Shown here: one piece after another, positions 43,870 to 52,689 of the stretch
Numbering within the stretch: position 1 is the stretch's first letter
Layout: each line of letters opens with the position of its first letter
Origin: Verrucomicrobiota bacterium
GTDB lineage: Bacteria > Verrucomicrobiota > Verrucomicrobiia > Opitutales > Opitutaceae
Reading direction: 5' to 3'
NCBI GenBank assembly: GCA_030601755.1
Contig: JAUWBF010000007.1
Span: 1-64,000, forward strand
Length of the DNA stretch: 64,000 bases
Program-made: the position numbers and the translations under genes
Notes under the pieces: generated by a model
What the model saw: the letters and a program-made list of their open reading frames with translations, nothing else
Databases searched by the model: none
What the model was told of the DNA's origin: nothing

Positions 43870-45972
43870 TCAGCGCCCGCCTTTCAGGGCCTCCAGCACG
43901 ATCGACGGCGTCAACAGCTCGGGCAACGGCCGCGGCTCGGGCTCGCCCGGGAGATAGACGAGATTGAACGGCACCGCGCTCCGGCCCCACTTGGCCAGCT
44001 CGGCCGTGATGCGCGGATCGGCCGAGGTCCAGTCGGCCTTGAGCGGCACCACGCCCTCGTCGCGGAAAAAGCGCCGCACCTCCTCCGAGCCGAAGACGAC
44101 CTGCTTGTTCGTCTGACACGTCGCGCACCAACGGGCCGTAAAGTCCACGTAGACCGGCCGGCCCTCGGCAGCCAGTTGCTCCGCGCGGCCCGGCGACCAC
44201 TCCTCCCACACGATGGCGTCGGGCGCGGGCGGACGCGGCCAGCCAAGCGCAACGCCGCCGGCCACCAGCAGCAACCCGCCCAACACGCCCACCCGACGAC
44301 GCGCGGCCGAGGCGACCGGCGTCGCGTAGCGCCCGTAGAGCCACACGCCGAGCGCGATGACCGTCAGCGCGAACAACACCCGCAGGAACGCATCCTCGCC
44401 ATGATCCTGGAGCTGCCCGGCCAGCACCCACAGCAGGTATCCAACAGTCGCATACAATGGGAATGCCATCGCCTGCTTGAACGTCTCCATCCACGCGCCC
44501 GGCCTCGGCAGCAGCTTCACCGCCTGCGGGAAAACCGACAGCAGCAGATACGGGAGCGACAGCCCGAGCGCGATCATCGTGAACACCGCGAAGCCCTGCC
44601 CCGTCGGCAACGCCAGCGCCGCGCCCAGCGCCGGCGCGAGGAACGGCGCGCTGCACGGCGTCGCCACCACCGTGGCCAGCACGCCCGTGAAGAACGATCC
44701 CGCCAGCCCCTCCTTGCGTTGCAGGCCCGAGCCGACGCCCGTCGCGCCCAGCCCGAATTCGAACACCCCGCTCATCGCGAGCGCGAAGACCAGCATCACC
44801 ACCGCGATCATGAAGACGAACGCCGGCGACTGCAGTTGGAACCCCCACCCCAGCTCGTCGCCGCCCGCGCGCAGCACCGCCAGCGCGCCCGCCAACGCCC
44901 AGAACGACGCCAACACGCCGCCCGTGAACGCCAGCCCGTGCAACGTCACCTTGCGCCGGTCGCCGCCCGCCTGCCTCACAAAGCCAAGAATCTTGATGCC
45001 CAACACCGGAAACACGCACGGCATCAGGTTCAGAATCAACCCGCCCACCAGCGCCAGCAGCAGTGTGCCTGCAAAACCAGCACCGCCTCCCGCCACCTCC
45101 TGCGTGCTCGCCTCGCCGGCCCGCGTCACCGTGAACGCCGGTCCGTCGGCCACCACCGTCACCGCCTCGTCCAGCGACCAACCCTCGCGCGCCCCCTTCG
45201 GACCAAACGCCAGCACGCCGCGCAGCCGTTGGTCCGCCGGATCGGCCGCCGGCGACACCGTCAGCTTCAAAATCAGCGCGCCGTCCTCGCCCGCGCCGAC
45301 CGCCTGCGGCGCGTCGAACGCGACAAAATCATTCTCCGTGAAAAAATGCGGCTCCGTCAGCCCGGCCGCCTCCGCGCCCGCCAGCCGCAGCCACACCGTG
45401 TCGCCCTCCGCGCCCACGCGCTCGACCGTGATCGCCACGCCCTCCGGCGGCGCCTGCGGCCGCGCGATGCCCGCGAACTCCGCCGCCAACGCCGACGGCT
45501 CGGGTTCGCCATCGGTCACGTTGAGCGTGAGCACCACCTCCGCGTTGCCCGGCACGCATTGCTTCGGATCGCACATCAGCCAGTCGGCCGCGGCCTTCAG
45601 CGTCACCGTCGAGCCGACCGCCGCGTCCGCCGGCACGGTGATCTTCATCGGCAGCAGCACCACGCCCTCGTAGCCCTGCCCCGTGACCACACCGCGGTAG
45701 TCGTGGATCACCATCGGCACCGGCCACTTGATCGGCCCGGCTGACCAACCCTCCGGCAACGTCCAGTCCAGCGACGTCGCGTAGCCCGAGCCCGCGTTGA
45801 TCCAGTAGGTGTGCCACGTCGGCGCGTGCTCCACACGCAGCGCCGCCTCGAACGACTCGCCCGGCCGCACCGAGGTCACCGGCGCGACCAACGACACCCT
45901 CACCTGCGCGCCCAGCGGCAGCGCAAACGACAACAACACCACCAGCGGGAACAGCCGACGCAGGAAACTCAT
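43870..45972 (-). CDS. dsbD: Thiol:disulfide interchange protein DsbD
   Basis: DsbD carries electrons from cytosolic thioredoxin across the membrane to periplasmic thiol enzymes. The 700-residue protein from the ATG at 45972 has a signal peptide and an N-terminal periplasmic domain with a Cys pair (WLMCDPKQC). The membrane domain of about eight helices carries its redox cysteines (NLMPCVFP and VATPCSAPF), and a C-terminal thioredoxin domain has WCATCQTNK. All three redox centres are present. The lipase gene follows within five bases on the same strand. Confidence 0.94.
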   Translation of the reverse strand: MSFLRRLFPLVVLLSFALPLGAQVRVSLVAPVTSVRPGESFEAALRVEHAPTWHTYWINAGSGYATSLDWTLPEGWSAGPIKWPVPMVIHDYRGVVTGQGYEGVVLLPMKITVPADAAVGSTVTLKAAADWLMCDPKQCVPGNAEVVLTLNVTDGEPEPSALAAEFAGIARPQAPPEGVAITVERVGAEGDTVWLRLAGAEAAGLTEPHFFTENDFVAFDAPQAVGAGEDGALILKLTVSPAADPADQRLRGVLAFGPKGAREGWSLDEAVTVVADGPAFTVTRAGEASTQEVAGGGAGFAGTLLLALVGGLILNLMPCVFPVLGIKILGFVRQAGGDRRKVTLHGLAFTGGVLASFWALAGALAVLRAGGDELGWGFQLQSPAFVFMIAVVMLVFALAMSGVFEFGLGATGVGSGLQRKEGLAGSFFTGVLATVVATPCSAPFLAPALGAALALPTGQGFAVFTMIALGLSLPYLLLSVFPQAVKLLPRPGAWMETFKQAMAFPLYATVGYLLWVLAGQLQDHGEDAFLRVLFALTVIALGVWLYGRYATPVASAARRRVGVLGGLLLVAGGVALGWPRPPAPDAIVWEEWSPGRAEQLAAEGRPVYVDFTARWCATCQTNKQVVFGSEEVRRFFRDEGVVPLKADWTSADPRITAELAKWGRSAVPFNLVYLPGEPEPRPLPELLTPSIVLEALKGGR

Positions 45973-46104
45973 GGAGCCGCAGAGATTGACCATGCCCGTG
46001 CGAACCGCAACCCCCGCCGGTTGTTCCCGTCGAGCGTTACAAAATGTCCTCAGGGCCGCCCGCGCACTCGACACTCCCCGCGCCCTGCCCCACTAACGTC
46101 ACCC

Positions 46105-47625
46105 ATGGCGAAAAAGACCCGCCCGCAACTCTCCAAAAAAGACTACGAGGCCCGCATCCCCGCCCTGCGCGAGCAGCTCGTGCAGCTGCAGGTCGCCCTC
46201 AAGGAGGCCCCCTTCAAGGTCCTGCTCATCGTCGCCGGCCTCGAGGGCACCGGCCGCGGCGACCTCATCAACAGCCTCAGCTCCTGGCTCGACCCCCGCG
46301 GCGTCGAGACCTTCTCCTACCACGAACCCACCGACGAGGAGCGCGCCCGCCCCTTCATGTGGCGCTTCTGGCGCCAGCTCCCCGACATGGGCCGCATCGG
46401 CATCTACGCCGGCTCCTGGTATACGGAGACCCTGCGCGCCGAGGCCCGCAGCCGCAAGGCCCTCGCCCACCGCGACCACGAGCTCGAGCGCATCCGCCAC
46501 TTCGAGAAGCTGCTCGTCGACAATGACACCCTCGTCATCAAGATCTGGATACACATGGACAAGGCCGCCCACCGCGCGCGCCTCAAGGCCCTTTCCTCCG
46601 ACCGTCGCACCGCCTGGAAGGTCAGCGAGGAGGACTGGCGCCACCACCGCATCTACGACCGCCTCGACCGCACCGCCGCCCACATCCGCGCAAAGACCAA
46701 CCAGCCCGGCGCCACCTGGCACGTCGTCGAGGGCGAGGACGAACGCGCCCGCAACCTCGCCGTCGCCGACCTGCTCCTCGCCAGCTTCGACCGCCACCGC
46801 GGCCACCTCGCCGCCCTCGCCCGCAAGCGCAAGCCCGCCCGCCCCCCCGCGCCCGCCCGCTCGCTGCGCCCAGCCGGCCGCAAGCGCCTGCAATCCCTCC
46901 AGCTCCTCCACGAGCTCTCCGCCAAGGCCTACGAGGAGAAGCGCGACAAGTGGCTAGGCCGGCTCAACCAGGCCGTGCGCGCCGCCCACGACGCCGGCCG
47001 CGCCATCACGTTTGTCTTCGAAGGCTGGGACGCCGCCGGCAAGGGCGGCGCCATCCGCCGCCTCACCAGCGCCATCGACGCGCGCAACTTCCGCGTCATC
47101 CCCGTTGCCAAGCCCACCGCCGAGGAGAAAAACTTCCACTACCTCTGGCGTTTCTGGCGGCAGGTCCCGCGCGACGGCCTCGTCGCCATCTTCGACCGCT
47201 CCTGGTATGGCCGCGTGCTCGTCGAGCGCCTCGAGGGCTTCTGCCGCCCCGACGAGTGGCGCCGCGCCTTCGGCGAGCTCAACGACTTTGAGAAGGAACT
47301 CACCGACCACGGCCAGATCGTCATCAAGTTCTGGATGCACATCTCCGCCGAGGAGCAGCTCCGCCGCTTCAAGTCCCGCGAGGAGACCGCCTACAAGCAG
47401 CACAAGATCAACGACGAGGACTGGCGCAACCGCGCCAAGTGGGACGGCTACGAGATCGCCGTCGGCGACATGATCGCCCTCACCCACACGCCCTCCGCTC
47501 CCTGGCACCTCATCCCCGCCGACAACAAGCGTTTCGCCCGCCTCGAGATCCTCAAGACCGCCTGCAAGTCCATCGAGAAAGCCCTCGGCAAAAAGCCCGC
47601 GAAAAAACCCGCCAAGAAAAAATGA
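46105..47625 (+). CDS. Two-domain polyphosphate kinase 2 (PPK2)
   Basis: The 506-residue protein has two tandem PPK2 domains. The C-terminal one is canonical, with Walker A GWDAAGKGG (about residue 307), the lid-region DRSWYGRVLVER and FWRQVPRDGLVAIF. The N-terminal one keeps the fold (FMWRFWRQLPDMGRIGIYAG) but its P-loop reads GLEGTGRG, without the Lys, and the DRSWY motif is AGSWYTETL, so it is probably inactive. Two-domain PPK2 enzymes of this kind are known to phosphorylate AMP with polyphosphate. The tail is Lys-rich. Confidence 0.92.
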   Translation: MAKKTRPQLSKKDYEARIPALREQLVQLQVALKEAPFKVLLIVAGLEGTGRGDLINSLSSWLDPRGVETFSYHEPTDEERARPFMWRFWRQLPDMGRIGIYAGSWYTETLRAEARSRKALAHRDHELERIRHFEKLLVDNDTLVIKIWIHMDKAAHRARLKALSSDRRTAWKVSEEDWRHHRIYDRLDRTAAHIRAKTNQPGATWHVVEGEDERARNLAVADLLLASFDRHRGHLAALARKRKPARPPAPARSLRPAGRKRLQSLQLLHELSAKAYEEKRDKWLGRLNQAVRAAHDAGRAITFVFEGWDAAGKGGAIRRLTSAIDARNFRVIPVAKPTAEEKNFHYLWRFWRQVPRDGLVAIFDRSWYGRVLVERLEGFCRPDEWRRAFGELNDFEKELTDHGQIVIKFWMHISAEEQLRRFKSREETAYKQHKINDEDWRNRAKWDGYEIAVGDMIALTHTPSAPWHLIPADNKRFARLEILKTACKSIEKALGKKPAKKPAKKK

Positions 47626-47642
47626 GGTTCAACGCATTCAAT

Positions 47643-47742
47643 GCAGGGGCCTCGCTCGCGAGGCCCGTTGAACGCCTTCACCACACAGACCACACGCTCA
47701 CGCCCGTCGCACCCAACGGGCTTCGCAAGCGGAGCCCCTACG
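47643..47742. repeat. Mirrored repeat with GCAGGGGCC / GCCCCTAC ends
   Basis: The left arm GCAGGGGCCTCGCTCGCG continues to AGGCCCGTTG, nearly identical to the left arm at 20058. The right arm CAACGGGCTTCGCAAGCGGA continues to GCCCCTAC. The centre is about 40 unrelated bases. It fills most of the gap between ppk2 and the holA-type gene. Confidence 0.85.
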
Positions 47743-47747
47743 ACGAC

Positions 47748-47778
47748 CTTCGCGCCTTCGCGTCCTTGCGTTAAAAAT
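47748..47778. repeat. Single arm of the CTTTGCG/TTGCGTTAAAA repeat family
   Basis: TTCGCGCCTTCGCGTCCTTG followed by CGTTAAAAATC resembles the right arm at 63691-63724 (GCGCCTTTGCGTTAAAA). No left arm is found next to it. It ends 18 bases before the holA-type start codon, so that gene lacks a normal ribosome site. Confidence 0.6.
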
Positions 47779-47796
47779 CCTCCGCCCTTCCGCGCC

Positions 47797-48909
47797 ATGT
47801 CCGCCCCCGCTCCCTTCATCTTCATCTGCGGCTCCGACGACTTTCTCGTCAACCGCCTCGGCCAGACCCGCTGGGCCGAACTGTGCAAGGACGTCGACGA
47901 CGAGTTCTCGCGCGAGACCATCAGCGGCTTCGCCAACAACATCGGCGAGGTCGAGGCCGCCATCAACCGCTTCCGCGAAAGCGTGCAGACCGTGTCCATG
48001 TTCGGCGGCAAACGCGCCGTCTGGCTCAAGGACGTCAACTTCCTCGCCGACACCGTCACCGGCCGCGCCGAGGGCACGCTCAAGCTCGTCGACGACTTCA
48101 AAGAGCTGCTCGAAAAACTCGATCCCGCGCAGGTCGCCGTGCTCGTGACCGCCGCGCCGGTGGACCGCCGCCGCGCGTTCCCCAAGTGGTGCGAGAAGAC
48201 CGCCGACTTCGCCCTCGTGGGCGGCGACGAGAAGAGCGGCGGCGAAGGCCTCGCCGGCGTGCTCATGGCCGAGGCCCGCGAGCTCGGCGTCGAGTTCGCG
48301 CCCGGCGCCGCCGAGCTGCTGCTCGCCAAGATCGGCGCCAACACCCGCCTGCTCATCGAAGAGGTGCGCAAGCTCGCCACCTATGTCGGCGAGGGCACGC
48401 CCGGCGCGCCGCCCGTGATCGAGGAGGCGCACGTCGCCGACCTCTCGCCCAACGCCGCCGAGGGCGACTTCTTCGAGGCCGCCGAGGCCTTCTTCGCCGG
48501 CGACCTCAAGTGGACGCTCGCCGCGTTGCACCGGCACTTCTTCGCCGGCGGCGACGCGCGCCCGATCATCTCGGCGCTGCAGAACCGCAACCGCATCCTT
48601 GTGCAGGTGCGCGCGCTGGCCGACGCCGGCGCGGTGCGCGTGGGCCCGCGCGGGCTCGACGGCCTGCCGGCCGCGCAGAACAAGTTCGGCCAACACTTCA
48701 CCGGCGCGACCGAGAAGAGCGCCTTTAATCTCTTCACGCAAAACGCGTGGTATGTCGGCAAGCTCGCCGGCTCCGGCAAACTGCCCGCGCTGCGCCGGTT
48801 GATCGACAACCAGCAGGAGTTCATCAAGGCCTTCGAGGAGATCGTGCAACGCCCCAACGAGCAGGAGGAAGTCCTGCGCGAGATGACCGTCCGCTGCCTG
48901 GCGGCGTGA
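47797..48909 (+). CDS. holA: DNA polymerase III delta subunit
   Basis: The delta subunit opens the sliding clamp within the clamp-loader complex. From the ATG at 47797 the protein has 370 residues and starts FIFICGSDDFLVNRL, the family's first strand. The conserved central segment (LLAKIGANTRLLIEEVRKLA, the delta equivalent of the sensor helix) and the C-terminal collar domain (FTQNAWYVGKLAGSGKLPAL) follow. No ribosome site is visible because a repeat arm ends just upstream. Confidence 0.88.
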   Translation: MSAPAPFIFICGSDDFLVNRLGQTRWAELCKDVDDEFSRETISGFANNIGEVEAAINRFRESVQTVSMFGGKRAVWLKDVNFLADTVTGRAEGTLKLVDDFKELLEKLDPAQVAVLVTAAPVDRRRAFPKWCEKTADFALVGGDEKSGGEGLAGVLMAEARELGVEFAPGAAELLLAKIGANTRLLIEEVRKLATYVGEGTPGAPPVIEEAHVADLSPNAAEGDFFEAAEAFFAGDLKWTLAALHRHFFAGGDARPIISALQNRNRILVQVRALADAGAVRVGPRGLDGLPAAQNKFGQHFTGATEKSAFNLFTQNAWYVGKLAGSGKLPALRRLIDNQQEFIKAFEEIVQRPNEQEEVLREMTVRCLAA

Positions 48910-48948
48910 CGGCGCGAGCGGCGAACACGACGCCGCAACCACGACAGG

Positions 48949-49030
48949 CCCAAGGAGCGCCGCTTTTCAAGCGGCGTCGGTGACGTTCGATGACCCAAAC
49001 CACGCCGCTTGAAAAGCGGCGCTCCTTGGG
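48949..49030. repeat. Mirrored repeat with CCCAAGGAGCGCCGC arms
   Basis: CCAAGGAGCGCCGCTTTTCA continues to AGCGGCG and is mirrored by CGCCGCTTGAAAAGCGGCGC continuing to TCCTTGG; the arms match almost perfectly over 27 bases. The centre is about 26 bases. The inner part of each arm (GCCGCTTTTCAAGCGGC) is itself a hairpin. It lies between two converging genes. Confidence 0.88.
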
Positions 49031-49079
49031 CTCCTTGGGCTGCTTCGCGCTCTCTGGCGAAGGGACGCATTGATTCGTC

Positions 49080-50039
49080 TCAGAGGTGACCCTCGAGAAG
49101 TTTCTCCGTGTCGGCGACGAGTTGATCGATGCTGTCGGGGTCGAGGTCGAGCCGCACGAGTTTGCGCAGCGACTCCCACTGGCGGAGCACGTAGCCGCGC
49201 GGCGTGCCGGGCGGGGCCACCGCGAGCGCGCCTTCCGTGACGATGACGCCGCGCACCTGCTGGAGCTGCATCTGATGGTTGGTCGCGAACTCGGACAACA
49301 CCTTCACGGCCTGCCCGGCGGGAAAGGAGCGCAGGCGCTGGATGCCGGCCTCGCTGCCGAGCACGGCCTGACGCTTGAGCGTATCCTCGCCCAACGGGAG
49401 CACGCGGCGCTGCGTGTCGGCCACGCGGTTGAGAAAATGCACCTCGGCGTCAACCGCCGCGCCGACCTTCACGGTGCGGTTGAACACGTCCAGCGCCCGC
49501 TCGTCCTCGTCGATCATCATGAGCACCGGCAGGCGGGCGAGCTCGGTGTTGAGCGCGTGGACAAACTCATTGAGACGCAGCAGGCGCATGCCGAAGCGGC
49601 GCGACCAGCGTTCCCAGTCCTCGGGCCAGCGGTGCGTGGCGAGACCGGCGAGGTAGTCGAGGTCGGTGCCGCGCAGATGCGTCTCCAGTTCGTCCTCGAC
49701 CCACGCGGTGAGCAACGGACGCACGCGGTCGAGTTTCTCCAGACCGCCGGTGATCGCCGTCAGACTCTCGCTCGCGCCGAGCAACTGGCGGTTGTAATCG
49801 GAGCGGGTCGACTTGGGCTGCAAGAACATGAACGGCGGCCGCGTCTTTTGCAGCAAGGCGGCCTCCTGCTCGACCTCGGCCAGGGCGGCGCTGAGGCGTT
49901 CATGGCTGAGGGTCAGGGCGACGTCGCGACGCAGCAACTCGCGCAAAGCCTTCGGCAGGGCGAAGGGCGCGTTGGTCAGCGTGGTGGCGTCGGTGTTGGA
50001 CACGGCCGCATGAAAAGCCCGCGCCGCTCCTATTCGCAA
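49080..50039 (-). CDS. Helical protein of unknown function
   Basis: The 319-residue reading frame (or about 307 residues if a GTG at 50003 starts it) has no signal peptide and no membrane segment. The sequence is mainly amphipathic helices with many Leu, Arg and Glu (LSHERLSAALAEVEQEAALL, LLRLNEFVHALNTELARLPV). A central stretch, LPVLMMIDEDERALDVFN, could be a strand-loop with acidic residues. I recognise no domain. Codon use matches its neighbours, supporting real coding. Confidence 0.6.
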   Translation of the reverse strand: MRIGAARAFHAAVSNTDATTLTNAPFALPKALRELLRRDVALTLSHERLSAALAEVEQEAALLQKTRPPFMFLQPKSTRSDYNRQLLGASESLTAITGGLEKLDRVRPLLTAWVEDELETHLRGTDLDYLAGLATHRWPEDWERWSRRFGMRLLRLNEFVHALNTELARLPVLMMIDEDERALDVFNRTVKVGAAVDAEVHFLNRVADTQRRVLPLGEDTLKRQAVLGSEAGIQRLRSFPAGQAVKVLSEFATNHQMQLQQVRGVIVTEGALAVAPPGTPRGYVLRQWESLRKLVRLDLDPDSIDQLVADTEKLLEGHL

Positions 50040-50084
50040 CTATTTTACATGCGCGGATTTTGCCCCCCCAGTGCCCTCCATAGG

Positions 50085-50133
50085 ATGAACCCGATAAATG
50101 CTAACGTGTCTGGTTAGCATTTATCGGGTTCAT
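50085..50133. repeat. Long perfect hairpin (21-bp arms, 7-base loop)
   Basis: ATGAACCCGATAAATGCTAA-C and G-TTAGCATTTATCGGGTTCAT pair without a mismatch over 21 bp around GTGTCTG. It is A/T-rich, lies 83 bases after the receptor stop codon and has no T-run on either side. It contains no gene. It belongs with the other short perfect palindromes of this window by style, not by sequence. Confidence 0.85.
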
Positions 50134-50215
50134 GTCTCGCGTAGGCGAGGAGTGGCGGTGGCGTCGAGCCGGCGGGGCTGGTGACGGGCTGAGCCGGGCC
50201 GGGCTGGCGCGGGGC

Positions 50216-52405
50216 TCAGAAGCGGATGCGCACCGTGGCCTCGACGCGCAGGGGGAGCGATTGGCTGATGAGGGCGGAGCCGCTGTAGGCGTCGCCGTTG
50301 TGGATCCAGTTGCGCTCGTCGGTGAGGTTGAGGATCTCGACGGCGACCGACCAGGTCTCGCGCTGATAGAAGAGCGTGGCGTCGATCTGGAACTGCGCGG
50401 GGATGTCGATCTGCGGAAAGGTCGGGGTGGCGATGTTGAGGTTTTGCTCGCTTTGCCACGAACCGCGCAGGCCGGCGCCGAAGCCGTTTTCAAACGTGTA
50501 GCGGACGCCGCCGTTGAGCAGCACGTCGGAGAAGCCGACGAGTTCGTGGTCGCCGGCCGCGGTGAGCGCGAAGGTGGGCTCGGCGAGCTGGAAGATCACG
50601 GCGTCGTCGTAGTGGCCGCGCTGGAAGGTGGCGTTGGCGAAGAGGCTCCAGGCGCGGGTCGGTTGCCAGACGGTCTCGAGTTCGACGCCGCGCACGACGA
50701 TGTCGGCGGGCGAGAGGAAGTCGTCGCGGGAACGCTTCTGCTCAAACACGGACACGGCGGCGAAGAGGCGGCCGTCGAGCAGGTCGGCCTTGACGCCGAC
50801 TTCGATGAGGGTGGAGGGACGTGCAAAATCGTCGGCGTCAGCCGCGGGGCCGGTGAAATAGTAACCGCCGCCGACCGCGCTGCCGTTGGTGCCGAGGGTC
50901 AACATGCGGTTGTAGGTGGCGTAGAAGGTGAGTTCGTCTCGGGCCTTGAAGGTGAGGCTGTAGGCCTGCGAGAAGGCTGCGAAGTCGATCTGGTCGGAAC
51001 CGGTCGCGGGCCAGGAACTGGAGCCGGTGATCTTGCCGAGGTAAAAGTCCTCGCGCAAACCGGCCAAGGCGGAGAAGCGGTCGGTGAGCTTGACCTCGTG
51101 CTGCCAGAAGAGGGCGGGGTTAAAGAGGTCGACGCGCGACTGCTCGAAGGAGAATACCGCCGGACGGGTGATAGTGGCGGGATCGGTGACGTCGTAGGTG
51201 GGCGGGTTGATGCCGACGCCGTAGTCGTAATCCGCATACGTTTCGCGGCCTTCGTAGCGCAGGGCGAGGCCGGCGATGACGGTGTTTTCGCGGCCGAGGG
51301 CGTCGAAGCCGAAGTGGTATTCGGTGCGATTGTCCACAGTGGTGGCCTGCACGTCCTCGTGGTAACCGAACTTATGCTCGCGCACGCGGTCGACGCGCTC
51401 GGCGAGGGTGCGGTTGACGAGGCGGGTGTCGGGCGTGAAGTCGCGGGTGACGGCGAGCTGGCCGCGGGCGACCCAGGCGTCGGACTCGTCGCCGGGCTGG
51501 AAGAGCGTGACGTCGCGGGGGAGCTTCACGGGGCCGGCGTCGGACTGGTAGATGCCGTGGTCGATGAGGTTTTGGTCGACGCGGTTAACGCCGAGGGTTT
51601 CCGGTGTGTTTTGCCAAAACACCTGGGCGTTGGCGTCGATGCGGAGGCCGTCGCGGGGTTTCCAGGCGAGCGCGGCGAAGAGGTCCTGGCGGTCGTCGTC
51701 GACGCCGCGGCGACGGTAGTAGGTGTCGCCGCCCTTGGCCTCGTAGCTGACTCGGTAGGCGAGCGTGTCGGAGAGGGGCGCGGTGTGGTCGACCTGCACG
51801 ATAGCGTTGGCAAAGGAGTCGCCCTCGCCGGGGGTCCAGGTGCCGAGGCGGGTGGTGATCTCGGTGCGGGCGGCGTCGAAGGAGGGCTGCTTGGTGCGGT
51901 AGTTGACGTAGCCGCCGACGAGATAGCCAGAGCCAAAGACGGCGGAGGCGGGGCCGCGCACGACGTCGATGGCCTCGACGGAGTTGAAGGACGGAAGGTA
52001 GCCGTAGTTGTTGTAGCCGAGGCGCTGGCCGTTGACGTAGGTCTCGGCGGTGTCGCCGCGGATGATCGGCGTGGTCAGCAGGCCGTAGCTGGCGGGCGCA
52101 TAGACGCCGGGCGAGAGGCGGGCGATGTCGGCGAGATCGGAGACGTTTTGCTCGTCGATGAGGGCGGGCGTGAGGGTGGTGGCGGCGCGGGGCGTCGCGA
52201 GCAGGGTGCGTTCGTCGCCGAGGATGCCGGCGGTGGGGCTGGCCTGCGGATTGATGGAGAGCTCCGCGGGCCGCGCGGTGACCTCGACGGTGTCGAGCAC
52301 GACGGGCGGCTGGTCGGCGACCGTGGCGGCGGAGTCGTCGGCGCGCAGGGAGGTCGCGCAGGCGGCGGTGAGGGCGAGCAGAGGGAGGAGGCGGCGGGAT
52401 TGCAT
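50216..52405 (-). CDS. TonB-dependent outer-membrane receptor, probably for thiamine
   Basis: From the ATG at 52405 the 729-residue protein has a signal peptide (MQSRRLLPLLALTAACATSL, then RA), a plug domain (VVLDTVEVTARPAELS ... SVEAIDVVRGPASAVFGSG) and a 22-strand-type barrel ending in EATVRIRF with the C-terminal aromatic residue. The plug has the usual IRGD-like signature (TTPIIRGDTAETYVNGQ). A TPP riboswitch lies directly upstream on the same strand, so the ligand is most likely thiamine or a precursor. An upstream in-frame ATG lies in the riboswitch region and is rejected. Confidence 0.93.
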   Translation of the reverse strand: MQSRRLLPLLALTAACATSLRADDSAATVADQPPVVLDTVEVTARPAELSINPQASPTAGILGDERTLLATPRAATTLTPALIDEQNVSDLADIARLSPGVYAPASYGLLTTPIIRGDTAETYVNGQRLGYNNYGYLPSFNSVEAIDVVRGPASAVFGSGYLVGGYVNYRTKQPSFDAARTEITTRLGTWTPGEGDSFANAIVQVDHTAPLSDTLAYRVSYEAKGGDTYYRRRGVDDDRQDLFAALAWKPRDGLRIDANAQVFWQNTPETLGVNRVDQNLIDHGIYQSDAGPVKLPRDVTLFQPGDESDAWVARGQLAVTRDFTPDTRLVNRTLAERVDRVREHKFGYHEDVQATTVDNRTEYHFGFDALGRENTVIAGLALRYEGRETYADYDYGVGINPPTYDVTDPATITRPAVFSFEQSRVDLFNPALFWQHEVKLTDRFSALAGLREDFYLGKITGSSSWPATGSDQIDFAAFSQAYSLTFKARDELTFYATYNRMLTLGTNGSAVGGGYYFTGPAADADDFARPSTLIEVGVKADLLDGRLFAAVSVFEQKRSRDDFLSPADIVVRGVELETVWQPTRAWSLFANATFQRGHYDDAVIFQLAEPTFALTAAGDHELVGFSDVLLNGGVRYTFENGFGAGLRGSWQSEQNLNIATPTFPQIDIPAQFQIDATLFYQRETWSVAVEILNLTDERNWIHNGDAYSGSALISQSLPLRVEATVRIRF

Positions 52406-52483
52406 GGCGTGTGGTTCGGCCCGTGATCCCGAGGCGGCTCCTGCGGCGGAGGAGTCACGCATGGCACGCCCGTCGCGGGCGCC

Positions 52484-52584
52484 CGGCTGATTTCCTTCGT
52501 CGGCATTATCCGTTTCAGGTTCGAAGGGTCGAGCGGCCGGACGCACCGCAATCTCAGCCTTCCGCGGAAGGCACCCCTACAGGC
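52484..52584 (-). ncRNA. TPP (thiamine pyrophosphate) riboswitch
   Basis: The minus strand carries all conserved blocks of the THI-box in order: AGGGGTGCC, GGCTGAGAT, ACCCTTCGAACCTGA, CGGATAATGCCG and GAAGGAAA. It ends 78 bases before the receptor start. Downstream are a GC-rich hairpin (GCGCCCG/CGGGCGT) and a CTCCT/AGGAG hairpin, without a T-run, so control is more likely at translation or by Rho than by an intrinsic terminator. High TPP should reduce receptor synthesis. Confidence 0.96.
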
Positions 52585-52689
52585 AGGGGTTCAGCGAAAG
52601 CGCACCGCGGGCCGCACCGCAAGCGCAACTGAGGTTACCCCCGTTTGATGGACAGGGAGCGCGGCAAAGCCGAAAAGGAACCCAATACC

